A stretch of DNA of 64,000 bases from Phytohabitans maris (GTDB lineage: Bacteria > Actinomycetota > Actinomycetes > Mycobacteriales > Micromonosporaceae), in assembly GCF_031085175.1 (NCBI RefSeq), contig NZ_JAVHUY010000033.1, forward strand, positions 48,095-112,094, read 5' to 3'. A program made the position numbers and the translations under genes. The notes beneath the pieces are model-generated. The model was not told the DNA's origin. It saw only the letters and a list, made by a program, of their open reading frames with translations, and searched no databases. Of this stretch, positions 25,609 to 34,683 are shown piece after piece. Position 1 is the first letter of the stretch, and every line of letters begins with the position of its first letter.

Positions 25609-26820
25609 CTACAGGCCCAGGTCGCCCAGGTCGCCGAGGTCGAGCTGGGAGCGGGCGAACGTCTGCGGGTCGGCGAAGTCTTCCTCCGACGGCAGCAGGT
25701 CGGGGTGGCCCCAGAGGGCGTCGCGGCCGGCCGTGCCGCGGTGCTCGGTGAGCGCCGCCCACAGCGCCGCGGCCTCGCGGAGCCGGCGCGGGCGCAGCTC
25801 CAGGCCGACCAGCGCGGCGAAGGTCTGCTCCGCCGGGCCGCCCGCCGCGCGCCGGCGGCGGAACGCCTCGCCGAGGCGGGCGACGTTGGGGAGGCGGTCT
25901 CCGGCGGCCTGGTCGACGACGTGGCACACCCACCCCTCGACCAGCGCGAGCGCGGTCTCCAGCCGGGCCAGCGCGGCCTTTTGCGCCGGGCTGTCTTCGG
26001 GCGTGAAGATGCCTTCGAGCGCGATCGCCTGCATCGACTCCGGGTTGGTGGGGTCGATGCGGCCCATCGCCTCTTCGATGGCCTCGCGGTTGACGGTGAT
26101 GCCCGCCGCGTACGTCTCGACGGCGGTCAGGACATGCCCGCGCAGCCACGGCACGTGCTGGAAGAGCCGCTGGTGGGCCGCCTCGCGCAGCGCCACGTAG
26201 AGGCGCACCTCGTCGAGGGGGAGCTCGAGGCCCTCGCCGTACTCCTTGATGTTGGTGGGGACGAGCGCGGCCGTGCCGGCCGGTCCCAGGGGGAGTCCGA
26301 TGTCGCCGGCGGAGAGCACCTCGGCGGCGAGCGAGCCGAGCGCCTGCCCGAGCTGGCCCCCGAAGAGCGCGCCACCGAGCGTGGTGACCATCGACTGCAT
26401 CGGGCCGAGCTGCGCGCGCGCCTCCGGCGGGACCAGGTCGCCCATCGCGGCGACCATGCGGCCGGCGACCGGGTCGCAGAGCTTGCGCCACACGTCGAGC
26501 GTGTTGTAGATCCACTCGTTGCGCGTCCAGGCGACCGAGGTGCGGATGCCCGAGGGGAGCGCGGCGGCCGGCTCGAGCCACAGGTCGGCCAGGCGGAGGG
26601 CCTCGTCGACCTCGTTGCGCTCGTATATGTTGACCGCTGGATCGGCCGCGCCGAGCTGGCTCACCGCGACCTGGCGGGCGAGGTCCCAGTTGACCGGGCC
26701 GCTGCCCGGCGACGCGAGCAGCTGCTGCAGCTGAGCCATGAACTGCTGCATCTGCTGCGGATCGTTGGGATCGGGTGGCTGGGCGCCCGGGAGAGCGAAG
26801 CCGAACGGGATATCAGGCAC
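25609..26820 (-). CDS. Zincin_2 family putative hydrolase (TIGR03624-like)
   Basis: A protein of 403 residues matching an actinobacterial family of predicted zincin-like hydrolases. Marks are MPDIPFGFALPG at the start, GGLFGGQLGQ-like GGALFGGQLGQALGSLA, and the signature LREAAHQRLFQHVPWL with a His-x-x-x...His arrangement instead of HExxH. GTG at 26820 is chosen because upstream in-frame sequence is antisense to the next gene. Function is not established. It is divergent from the YlbL-like gene. Confidence 0.8.
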   Translation of the reverse strand: MPDIPFGFALPGAQPPDPNDPQQMQQFMAQLQQLLASPGSGPVNWDLARQVAVSQLGAADPAVNIYERNEVDEALRLADLWLEPAAALPSGIRTSVAWTRNEWIYNTLDVWRKLCDPVAGRMVAAMGDLVPPEARAQLGPMQSMVTTLGGALFGGQLGQALGSLAAEVLSAGDIGLPLGPAGTAALVPTNIKEYGEGLELPLDEVRLYVALREAAHQRLFQHVPWLRGHVLTAVETYAAGITVNREAIEEAMGRIDPTNPESMQAIALEGIFTPEDSPAQKAALARLETALALVEGWVCHVVDQAAGDRLPNVARLGEAFRRRRAAGGPAEQTFAALVGLELRPRRLREAAALWAALTEHRGTAGRDALWGHPDLLPSEEDFADPQTFARSQLDLGDLGDLGL

Positions 26821-26905
26821 GTCACCAACGGTACGCCCGGCCCTGTGCCCGCGCCCTGCCCGCGCTGTCAGCTCAGGGTGAAACCGGGGTATGTACGCTT
26901 CGCGC

Positions 26906-27922
26906 ATGAGACGTCGCGGTGTCACGGTCCTCCTCGGCGCGCTGATCACCGCGTTGCTGAGCGTAGGGGTGCTGGCCGCCCCGATCCCGTACGTGGTGCT
27001 CGGTCCCGGTCCCACCGTCGACACGCTGGGTAAAGAGGACGGCAAAGAGGTCATCCAGATCAACGGGACCCAGACCACCACCTCGACCGGGCAGCTGCGA
27101 CTCACCACCGTTGGCGTGCAGCCGGACGTCAAGCTGCTCTCCGCGATCGCGGGATGGTTCAGCGACGAGGAGGCGGTCGTCCCGCGCGAGCTCATCTACC
27201 CGCCGGACCAGACCGAGCAGCAGGTCGAGGAGCGCAACGCGGAAGACTTCAAGGCGTCGCAGAGCAGCGCGGAGACCGCCGCGCTGCGCGAGCTGGGCTA
27301 TCCGGTACAGGTGACGATCAAGAACGTGACCGCGGGTGCGCCCTCCGACGGCATCCTCAAGCCGGGCGACGTGGTCACCAAGGTCGACGGCCAGGCGGTG
27401 ACGAGCGCGCCCAAGCTCACCGAGCTGGTCCGGGCCAAGCCGGCCGGGACGGCGCTGACGATCGAGTACACCCGGGCCGGCAAGACCGCCACCGCCAAGA
27501 TCACTACTCGTGCCGCCGACGGCGAGCCGCCCCGGATCGGCGTGGAGATCGAGCCGAAGCAGCCCCACCCGTTCGAGCTGAAGATCGATCTGGGCGAGAT
27601 CGGCGGGCCGAGCGCCGGGCTGATGTTCGCGCTGGGCATCATCGACAAGATCGATGCCGACGACCTCACCGGCGGCAAGATCATCGCGGGTACCGGCACC
27701 ATCGACGACGACGGCAACGTCGGCCCGATCGGCGGTATCGCCCAGAAGCTCGTCGGCGCCAAGGAGGCCGGGGCGGTGTACTTCCTGACCCCGGCCGACA
27801 ACTGCGCCGAGGCCAAAGACAACGCGCGCCCCGGGCTTCCGCTGATCAAGGTGGGCACGCTCGACGAGGCGCTCGCGGCCCTCGAAACGCTCAGTGACGG
27901 CGGCCAGCCGCCGCTCTGCTGA
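26906..27922 (+). CDS. YlbL-like PDZ and Lon-protease-domain protein
   Basis: A protein of 338 residues with a signal anchor at about 8-30, a PDZ domain at about 120-205 (SDGILKPGDVVTKVDG), and a C-terminal Lon-type serine-lysine protease domain with GGPSAGLMFALGI (nucleophile Ser) and a downstream catalytic Lys in GGIAQKLVGAKEAG. It is predicted to be an extracytoplasmic protease anchored in the membrane. ATG at 26906 is chosen; an earlier ATG at 26891 adds five residues. Confidence 0.92.
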   Translation: MRRRGVTVLLGALITALLSVGVLAAPIPYVVLGPGPTVDTLGKEDGKEVIQINGTQTTTSTGQLRLTTVGVQPDVKLLSAIAGWFSDEEAVVPRELIYPPDQTEQQVEERNAEDFKASQSSAETAALRELGYPVQVTIKNVTAGAPSDGILKPGDVVTKVDGQAVTSAPKLTELVRAKPAGTALTIEYTRAGKTATAKITTRAADGEPPRIGVEIEPKQPHPFELKIDLGEIGGPSAGLMFALGIIDKIDADDLTGGKIIAGTGTIDDDGNVGPIGGIAQKLVGAKEAGAVYFLTPADNCAEAKDNARPGLPLIKVGTLDEALAALETLSDGGQPPLC

Positions 27923-28078
27923 CTTTCGGGGTCAGGGACCGGCGCGGCCTGACGTCTGGGCCCGCGCGGCCCGACGAGGATTTTGACACCGGGCCCTAGG
28001 GAGAGTGACCTTCAGGAACACCCCGTACTGTAGGTGCCTGATCGGAGCGGATCAGACATCAAGCGTGCGGAGCATACC

Positions 28079-31000
28079 GTGGTCATGCGTAGCAGTCCTC
28101 TGCCGAGAATGAGCCGGCGGGGCCGCGTCACTGTCGGCGTCCTCATCGGAGTCTTCCTGCTCTTCACCTTGATGGGCTGGGCGGTCGAGGTCTGGACCGA
28201 CTGGCTGTGGTTCGACGAGGTCGACTACACCGAGGTCTACACCGGGGTCCTCACCACCCGGATCCTGCTCTTCTTCGCCATCGGCCTGGCCATGGCGGTG
28301 GTGGTCGGCGGCAACCTCTATCTGGCGTACCGGCTGCGCCCGCTGCTGCGCCCCCACTCGGCCGAGCAGGCGACGCTCGAGCGCTACCGGATGGTGCTCA
28401 GCCCCCGCATCGGCACCTGGATCGCGATACTCTCCGTGATCATCGGCCTCTTCGCCGGGCTCTCCGGGCAGAGCCGGTGGCGCGACTGGCTGCTCTTCCG
28501 CAACTCGACGCCGTTCGGCGTGTCCGACCCCGAGTTCAAGATCGACGTCGGCTTCTACGTCTTCGAGTACCCGTTCTGGCGCTACCTGCTCGGCGTCGGC
28601 TTCACCGCGGTCGTGCTCTCGGTGCTCGGCGCGCTGGCCGTCCACTACATCTTCGGCGGCGTGCGGCTGCAGGGCATCGGCGACCGCATGACGGCCGCCG
28701 CGCGGGCCCACCTGACCACGCTGGTCGCGGTGTTCGTGCTGCTCAAAGCCATCGCGTACGTCCTGGACCGGCGCGCGCTCCTGCTCGAGCAGGACCCGCC
28801 CAACCTCTACGGCGCGGGCTACGCCGACATCAACGCGCTGCTGCCGGCCAAGGAGATCCTCGCGTACATCTCGGTGGTCGTCGCGATCGCGATCATCGTG
28901 TTCTCCAACGCGGTCATGCGTAACCTCGTGTGGCCCGGCGTGTCGCTCGCCCTGCTCGCCATCTCCGCGGTGGCGATCGGTGGCATCTACCCGTGGGCGG
29001 TGCAGACCTTCGAGGTCAACCCCAGCGTGCGGGACAAGGAGCGGGACTACATCGAGCGAAGCATCAATGCCACGCGAGATGCGTTCGGACTCAAAGACAC
29101 CGACATGAACGCGTACACCGCCACCAACCTGACTCCGCCGCAGTCGCTGGCCACCGACACCTCCGTCGTGCCCAACATCCGGCTGCTCGACCCCGAGCTC
29201 GTCTCCCAGTCGTACACGCAGCTGCAGCAGGTCCGCGGCTTCTACGACTTCGGGCAAAAGCTCGACATCGACCGGTACACGATCAACGGCAAGACCCAGG
29301 ACTACGTGGTCGGCGTCCGCGAGATCAACTACAGCCGCCTCACCGCCCAGCAGGGCAACTGGCTCAACCGCCACACCGTGTACACGCACGGGTTCGGGCT
29401 GGTCGGCGCCCCGGCCAACCAGGTGGTCTGCGGCGGCCAGCCGTACTTCGTCTCCGGCTTCCTCGGCGAGGACGACATCCCCGACCAGTGCGCCTCGCCG
29501 ACCGAGCAGATCGCCGTCGAGCAGCCGCGCATCTACTACGGCGAGCGGGTCGGCGGTGGCTCGCAGGGCGCCGACTACGCGATCGTGGGGCAGACCGATC
29601 CCGAGCGCAACGTCGAGTACGACCGCCCGACCGGCGCCACCGGCGACCAGGGCATCAACTACACGTACACGGGTGAGGGCGGCGTCGAGATCGGCTCGTT
29701 CATGCGGCGGCTGCTCTACGGCATCAAGGAGCGGGAGTCCAACTTCCTGCTCTCCGACGCGGTCAACGACAACAGCAAGCTGCTGTACGTGCGCAACCCG
29801 CGCGACCGCGTGGAGAAGGTGGCGCCGTTCCTCACCATGGACGGCGACCCCTACCCGGCGATGGTCAACGGCCGCATCGTGTGGATCCTCGACGGCTACA
29901 CGACGGCCGGCACCTACCCGTACTCCCAGCGGGTCAACCTCCAGTCGGAGACGACCGACGAGCTGACGAACGTGGGCACGTTCCAGCTCGCCCGGGAAAA
30001 CGTGAACTACATCCGCAACTCCGTCAAGGCCACTGTGGACGCGTACGACGGCACGGTGCAGCTGTACGAGTTCGACGACACCGACCCGGTGCTCAAGGCC
30101 TGGAACAAGGCCTTCGGCGGCGACCTCGTCACGCCGAAGTCGGAGATCCCGCCGGAGCTGGCCGCGCACTTCCGCTACCCGGCCGACCTCTTCAAGGTGC
30201 AGCGCAACCTGCTGGCCCGCTTCCACGTGACCGACCCGGGCGAGTTCTTCAACGGCTCGGACTTCTGGGAGGTGCCCAACACGCCGGACGCGCCGGACAC
30301 CGGCGTGAAGCAGCCGCCGTACTACCTGCTCACCCAGTTTCCCGAGCAGGACCAGCCGCGCTTCCAGCTGACCTCCGCGGTCACCCCGCTGGGCCGGCAA
30401 AACCTGGCCGCGATCATCTCCGGCTCCTATGTGGACGGCAAACCCCAGCTCCAGGTCTGGGAACTGCCCGACCAGACCGCCGTACAGGGTCCGGTGCAGG
30501 TCCATCAACGGATGACCAACACCAACGCACAGATCAGACAGGACCTCAACCTGCTCTCGTCCAACCAGGCCCAAGTCCTGTACGGCAACCTGCTGTCCCT
30601 ACCCTTCGGCGGCGGCATGCTGTACGTCGAACCGGTGTACGTGAAGAGCAACCAGGAAAACGCGTACCCCGTGCTGCAGAAGGTCCTGATGTCCTACGGC
30701 GACGGCGGCTCGTACGTCGTGCTCGCCAACTCCCTCCAGGAGGGCATCAAGGAGCTGGTCGACCAGGGCAAGCAGGGGACACCCCCATCGCAGCAGGGCG
30801 GGGAGCAGCCACCCCAGCAGCCACCCGCCGGCACCGGCCAGCAGCTGACACCGGAGCTCGCGGCCGCGGCCGACAAGGTCGAGTCCGCCTGGGCCGAGGT
30901 CAAGGCCGCACGGGCCGCCGGCGACTGGGAGCGCGAGGGGAGGGCGCTGAAGGCCTTCGACGACGCGATGGCCGAGTTCCAGGCCGCCCTGAACGCCGCC

Positions 31001-31090
31001 AACAGCCCGGCCGCCGGCCCCACGCCGGCCCCGTCGGCCACCGGGACCCCGGCACCCGCGTCGCCCTCACCCACCGCAGGGGGCGGCTGA
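28079..31090 (+). CDS. UPF0182 family large membrane protein
   Basis: A protein of about 1003 residues. Seven membrane helices occupy the first 320 residues (with WTDWLWFDEVDYTEVYTGVL and FKIDVGFYVFEYPFWRYL, typical of UPF0182). A large extracytoplasmic domain follows (YIERSINATRDAFGL onward), and the tail is rich in Pro, Gln and Ala. GTG at 28079 has GGAG 6 bases upstream; ATG at 28085 is the alternative. The family is nearly universal in actinobacteria, with no settled function. Confidence 0.92.
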   Translation: MVMRSSPLPRMSRRGRVTVGVLIGVFLLFTLMGWAVEVWTDWLWFDEVDYTEVYTGVLTTRILLFFAIGLAMAVVVGGNLYLAYRLRPLLRPHSAEQATLERYRMVLSPRIGTWIAILSVIIGLFAGLSGQSRWRDWLLFRNSTPFGVSDPEFKIDVGFYVFEYPFWRYLLGVGFTAVVLSVLGALAVHYIFGGVRLQGIGDRMTAAARAHLTTLVAVFVLLKAIAYVLDRRALLLEQDPPNLYGAGYADINALLPAKEILAYISVVVAIAIIVFSNAVMRNLVWPGVSLALLAISAVAIGGIYPWAVQTFEVNPSVRDKERDYIERSINATRDAFGLKDTDMNAYTATNLTPPQSLATDTSVVPNIRLLDPELVSQSYTQLQQVRGFYDFGQKLDIDRYTINGKTQDYVVGVREINYSRLTAQQGNWLNRHTVYTHGFGLVGAPANQVVCGGQPYFVSGFLGEDDIPDQCASPTEQIAVEQPRIYYGERVGGGSQGADYAIVGQTDPERNVEYDRPTGATGDQGINYTYTGEGGVEIGSFMRRLLYGIKERESNFLLSDAVNDNSKLLYVRNPRDRVEKVAPFLTMDGDPYPAMVNGRIVWILDGYTTAGTYPYSQRVNLQSETTDELTNVGTFQLARENVNYIRNSVKATVDAYDGTVQLYEFDDTDPVLKAWNKAFGGDLVTPKSEIPPELAAHFRYPADLFKVQRNLLARFHVTDPGEFFNGSDFWEVPNTPDAPDTGVKQPPYYLLTQFPEQDQPRFQLTSAVTPLGRQNLAAIISGSYVDGKPQLQVWELPDQTAVQGPVQVHQRMTNTNAQIRQDLNLLSSNQAQVLYGNLLSLPFGGGMLYVEPVYVKSNQENAYPVLQKVLMSYGDGGSYVVLANSLQEGIKELVDQGKQGTPPSQQGGEQPPQQPPAGTGQQLTPELAAAADKVESAWAEVKAARAAGDWEREGRALKAFDDAMAEFQAALNAANSPAAGPTPAPSATGTPAPASPSPTAGGG

Positions 31091-31172
31091 GCTGCGAAAA
31101 CCCCGCGCCCGCCACGCGGCGGCGCCCCGTTTTGCAGGTACGGCGGCGGGTGCGCTAATGTTGGTGAGCCGA

Positions 31173-31246
31173 CGCGGGGTGGAGCAGCTCGGTAGCTCGC
31201 TGGGCTCATAACCCAGAGGTCGCAGGTTCAAATCCTGTCCCCGCTA
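31173..31246 (+). tRNA. Initiator tRNA-Met (anticodon CAT)
   Basis: The acceptor stem begins with an unpaired C1 (CGCGGGG against CCCCGCT), and the anticodon stem ends in three G:C pairs (CTGGGCTCATAACCCAG), the two hallmarks of initiator tRNA. Anticodon CAT is at 31207-31209. The T-arm is CGCAGGTTCAAATCCTGT-like and CCA is not encoded. Confidence 0.93.
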
Positions 31247-31263
31247 CAAAGGAGTTGCAGGTC

Positions 31264-31298
31264 AAGGGCCGTCTTCCCGATTCGGGGAGGCGGCCTTT
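31264..31298 (+). terminator. Terminator of the initiator tRNA gene
   Basis: AAGGGCCGTCTTCCCGA (31264-31280) pairs with TCGGGGAGGCGGCCTTT (31282-31298) along its whole length with three G:T pairs. It starts 17 bases after the tRNA end and is followed by a short T-containing stretch. Confidence 0.7.
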
Positions 31299-31447
31299 GA
31301 TCGTTTGGACCGTCATTGGACCGTGAAACTGGACGTCATCCGCTGTCCGCAGGCGACACTGTGCGAGGCCCATCTCGGGACGCCTGTCTGCTGGGAGATG
31401 GTCGCGAGATCTCGACATCGCCGCCGCGCGGTATACGATTGCTGTCT

Positions 31448-32410
31448 ATGTTTGAGGCGTCGCTCGGCGTGCTCTTGGTGCTGACGCTGCTCGCCTTTGT
31501 CGGGTGGACCGGATATCGGGCGGCCCTTGTCGGCGGTGCGTGTCTGGTTCTTGCCGGCGGGGGACTTGCTCTTCAGGAGATGGTCCGGTGGATGCCCGCC
31601 GATCAGGCGGAGCTGCTGACGTATCAGTTCGGGACCGTGGCCGTGGCGGCGGTGGTCGCCATTCCGTTCGGCATGCGCCGCTTCATCATTCACGGCTACG
31701 CCAGCGTGTTCACGGCGGGGGTCTTCGCCGCGGTCTCATTCGGGATTTTGCTGTTTGCCGAACTCTCCCCGTTCACGCGAGTCGTCGTGGAGGCGTCGAT
31801 GACGATCCTGGTGCTGATCGCGGCGGACATCGTCGGGTCGGTCTGGCTTTCGCGGAGGGCGGCCGACGGGACGCACATCCCGATCCGGCGGTTGTGGCGC
31901 TCGTGCATGCTGATCGCGCTGGCGGGGATCCTGGCAAACGCCGTCGGTGGCACGACACCGTGGCTCTGGCTGGCACTCGGCTCGTTGTTTCTCTCCATCG
32001 TCTGCTTCGCGACCGCGGTACAGCTTGCGATCTTTACGGTCATCCTGGTCCGCAACGGCCCATATGCGCGGGCCTGGGCCGTACGGTCGTCGCGCACGCG
32101 GCGGGCCACCACCGTCGACCTGCTCGTGTGCGTCGCTGCGGCCGCCGGAGCGTTGACGCTGGTGTGCGTCGCGCTGGCCCTTCCGGAGGTTGTCCAGCCA
32201 CCCGCGCCGGTGGTGATCGCCCTCCTGGTCGGGGGCGTGGCTTGCATCATCGCGGGCGGCCAGACCCTGGTGAGGGTGCTGGACCGCGCCGCTTACCACA
32301 AATTCCACCCCGAAGCGCCGGCGAGCCCGCGGGTCGCGTCGGCGCTGCGGGGACTCGCGCGCTCGGAGCCGGTGTACCGCCTGCTACCCGGCATCGCCGA
32401 GAGGTCGTGA
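31448..32410 (+). CDS. Polytopic membrane protein with PVYRLLPG tail (protein 1)
   Basis: A protein of 320 residues with about nine membrane helices and a basic loop near residue 140 (RRAADGTHIPIRRLWR). The cytoplasmic C-terminus ends ARSEPVYRLLPGIAERS. I do not recognise the family. The neighbouring downstream gene encodes a similarly built protein with the same tail, so the two may form one complex. ATG at 31448 is chosen because earlier in-frame sequence is antisense to nothing and lacks resemblance. The base composition seems lower in GC than the core genes upstream. Confidence 0.75.
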   Translation: MFEASLGVLLVLTLLAFVGWTGYRAALVGGACLVLAGGGLALQEMVRWMPADQAELLTYQFGTVAVAAVVAIPFGMRRFIIHGYASVFTAGVFAAVSFGILLFAELSPFTRVVVEASMTILVLIAADIVGSVWLSRRAADGTHIPIRRLWRSCMLIALAGILANAVGGTTPWLWLALGSLFLSIVCFATAVQLAIFTVILVRNGPYARAWAVRSSRTRRATTVDLLVCVAAAAGALTLVCVALALPEVVQPPAPVVIALLVGGVACIIAGGQTLVRVLDRAAYHKFHPEAPASPRVASALRGLARSEPVYRLLPGIAERS

Positions 32411-32417
32411 GCGAGCC

Positions 32418-33374
32418 GTGGACATCAACGTGATCGAGACCGGCACCTTTGTGGTGGCGGCGTGGCTCTTCTGGGGCGCCATGTTCCGCGGCGATGCCGT
32501 CCAGCCGGCCGGACTGGTTCTGGCTCTTGTGACGGGCGGGCTGCTATGGGAGTCCTATGACCCTTGGATGCCGCCGGACATGCGGCCCGCGCTGCTGAAG
32601 TCGGCCGCGACGGTGGTGGCGTTCGCGACGATAGCGACCGTGACGAGCGTGCGCAGCGCCGACCGGTTGCGGGCCGCCGTCGCGTTCGCCGGCGCGGCGG
32701 GGGTCACCGGTGTGGTGCTGCGCAGCGACGTCGGCCAGTACCGCCCCATGATGATCCAGTGCGCGATGGTCCTCGCTGTCGTGGCGGCCGGCGTAGGCGC
32801 GCACATCCCGCTCGTGCGGCACGTCCTCCGCCGGGAGGAGCGGGAAGTTGCCGCGGCTGTCCATCGCCTGTGGCTGACCGGGATGGTATGGGCGGTGCTG
32901 GTCACGGTTGGACTCGGCGCGTTGTGGCTCCAGCCGATGCCGAGCTGGGCCGCGGGGCTGGTCGCGACGGCGACCGCGGCGCTCGCGAACACCGTGGTTA
33001 CGATCGGTCAGACGATCGCGTTGATGTGGCGCCACCGCGGGTTCGCCGCGGCGTACGCGACCGAGATGTCACAGACCCGGATCGGCGTGCGCTCCGCGAT
33101 GGTCGGCAGCTTCCTGCTGGTGTTCATGGGCGCCGCCGTGCCCTGGATCGCTCACGCCGCGGGCGGCAACCCAGAGTGGGTCACGGCGATGACTTGGTTC
33201 GCCGCCGGGTACGTCGCGCTGGTCATGTCGAACGCGATGCGCCTCGTCCGGCGTGAGGCCCTTCGCCAGCGCCGCAACACGATGACAGCTCCGGCTTCCG
33301 CAGCGGTGCGAAACCTGGCGCTGGACGACCCCGTCTACCGTCTGCTGCCAGGGGTTGCGGAGAAACGCGACTGA
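32418..33374 (+). CDS. Polytopic membrane protein with PVYRLLPG tail (protein 2)
   Basis: A protein of 318 residues, GTG start 8 bases after the previous stop, so certainly cotranscribed. It has about nine membrane helices. The basic stretch MRLVRREALRQRRNT follows the last helix, and the C-terminus is LDDPVYRLLPGVAEKRD, nearly the same as in protein 1. The family is unknown. Its stop lies 8 bases from the stop of the converging caspase-like gene. Confidence 0.75.
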   Translation: MDINVIETGTFVVAAWLFWGAMFRGDAVQPAGLVLALVTGGLLWESYDPWMPPDMRPALLKSAATVVAFATIATVTSVRSADRLRAAVAFAGAAGVTGVVLRSDVGQYRPMMIQCAMVLAVVAAGVGAHIPLVRHVLRREEREVAAAVHRLWLTGMVWAVLVTVGLGALWLQPMPSWAAGLVATATAALANTVVTIGQTIALMWRHRGFAAAYATEMSQTRIGVRSAMVGSFLLVFMGAAVPWIAHAAGGNPEWVTAMTWFAAGYVALVMSNAMRLVRREALRQRRNTMTAPASAAVRNLALDDPVYRLLPGVAEKRD

Positions 33375-33382
33375 CGGACCGG

Positions 33383-34675
33383 TCAGAGTTCCTTCAGCGC
33401 GCTCTGGATCACCTTGCGGTCGGTCCTCGGCAGGCCCCGCTTGCGCAGCATTCCATTGAGGACACTACGTGCCTGGTCGTCGTGTCCATGCCGAACGAGC
33501 TCGCCGACGGCGGCAGTCTGCTTGTGCACCGGCAACCCACTGGCGGACAGCCAGATCGCCATCATTAGTCCCCATAGGACATCCGGGTCGTCCGCGGTGC
33601 CCACCTCCCAGGAGTCGACGAGCTCCGCCTCCCAGAGCCGGTCCCCCTCGACCAGCGAACCGAACGCGCGCATCTCCCTCAGCGCCTGGTGCACGTCGCC
33701 ATCGACGCCGAGGGTGCGGAGCGTCTCCACGGCGGTGCTGGTCTCGCCAAGGCGGTCGAGCTCGGCCGCCATGCGCAGCCGCGCCAATGCCGGCCAGGCG
33801 CCGTCCCGGGCTTCGTTGCGAAGCACGAGCCGGTCCCGGGCGTCCTCACCGGCCCGCCGTACCAGCAGGTCGACGTGCCGGAACGGATTGCCTTGCGGAC
33901 CCGTGCTCCGCGAGACCGGGGTGGCGCCCACGTAGGCCGCGTTGTGCACCAACGCGAGGTCGCTGGCCGTGTCGCTGTGCACCTGCTTGGGCTCCGGCAG
34001 GTTGCTGCCGCGCAATTCGCGGCGCAGGTGCCGGTACACGGCGTCCACCGACAACAGGGAAGCCTCGCCGGTGATACCCTTGCGAAGGGTATCGATCAGT
34101 TTGCCGGTGAAGACGGTGTAGCGCTCGCCCTCGTCGAACAGCGCCTGAAGGTCGCCGGGCGCGGAGGCGAGGGTGTAGGTGCCCGACAGCTCCACCTGGC
34201 CCAGCAGGTCAGCTTCGGCGTTGCCCAGAGCCCGGATCGCGCGTCCCGAGTAGCAGCAGTCGAGGATGAGCACTCTGATCCGCGCGGGACTGGCTTGGAT
34301 CGCCTTGCGCAGCAGGCTGATCGGCAACGCAGTGTACTCGGCCATGTCCGGGTCGGTGTCCGCACAGGCGAGCAGCAACTCGCCGTCCTCACCGATCAGC
34401 CCGTGACCGGAGAAGTACACGACGAGGACGTCTTCGGGCTCCCGGCACCACACGGCGATCTGCCGGATCGCGAGATCCTTGGCGGGGTCGACGAGCGTGT
34501 GGCAGGTATCCCCGCCGAGTCCGCCCAGACCGGGATCGCGGAAGACCCGGGCCAGACCGTCCACATTGCCCGCCACCGGCGGGATGTCCGGCAACCCGAA
34601 CCTGTATTTCGCGGTGCCCACAAGTATCACCCGCGACTGGTCCGGGTCGGCGAGTCGCAGATGCCTTGTCGCCAT
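33383..34675 (-). CDS. Caspase-like (peptidase C14) protein
   Basis: A protein of 430 residues. The caspase fold occupies about 1-250: SRVILVGTAKY at the first strand, His91 in VVYFSGHGL, and Cys141 in LILDCCYSGRA form the catalytic pair, followed by SGTYTLASAP and YTVFTGKLIDTL. The remaining 180 residues are mainly helical, with several Trp (WEAELVDSWEV, LWGLMMAIW), and match no domain I know. Prokaryotic caspases are often effectors of predicted conflict or suicide systems. It starts 8 bases after the EACC1-like gene, so the two form an operon. Confidence 0.85.
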   Translation of the reverse strand: MATRHLRLADPDQSRVILVGTAKYRFGLPDIPPVAGNVDGLARVFRDPGLGGLGGDTCHTLVDPAKDLAIRQIAVWCREPEDVLVVYFSGHGLIGEDGELLLACADTDPDMAEYTALPISLLRKAIQASPARIRVLILDCCYSGRAIRALGNAEADLLGQVELSGTYTLASAPGDLQALFDEGERYTVFTGKLIDTLRKGITGEASLLSVDAVYRHLRRELRGSNLPEPKQVHSDTASDLALVHNAAYVGATPVSRSTGPQGNPFRHVDLLVRRAGEDARDRLVLRNEARDGAWPALARLRMAAELDRLGETSTAVETLRTLGVDGDVHQALREMRAFGSLVEGDRLWEAELVDSWEVGTADDPDVLWGLMMAIWLSASGLPVHKQTAAVGELVRHGHDDQARSVLNGMLRKRGLPRTDRKVIQSALKEL

Positions 34676-34683
34676 GGGCCGAC

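Noticed and set aside
28052..30574. Minus-strand frame of 840 codons
   Set aside because: Shadow of the UPF0182 gene on the other strand; no domain and atypical residue use.
31206..31418. Minus-strand frame ending in GTGFEPATSGL
   Set aside because: The ending is the reverse translation of the initiator tRNA T-arm, a common false protein in databases.
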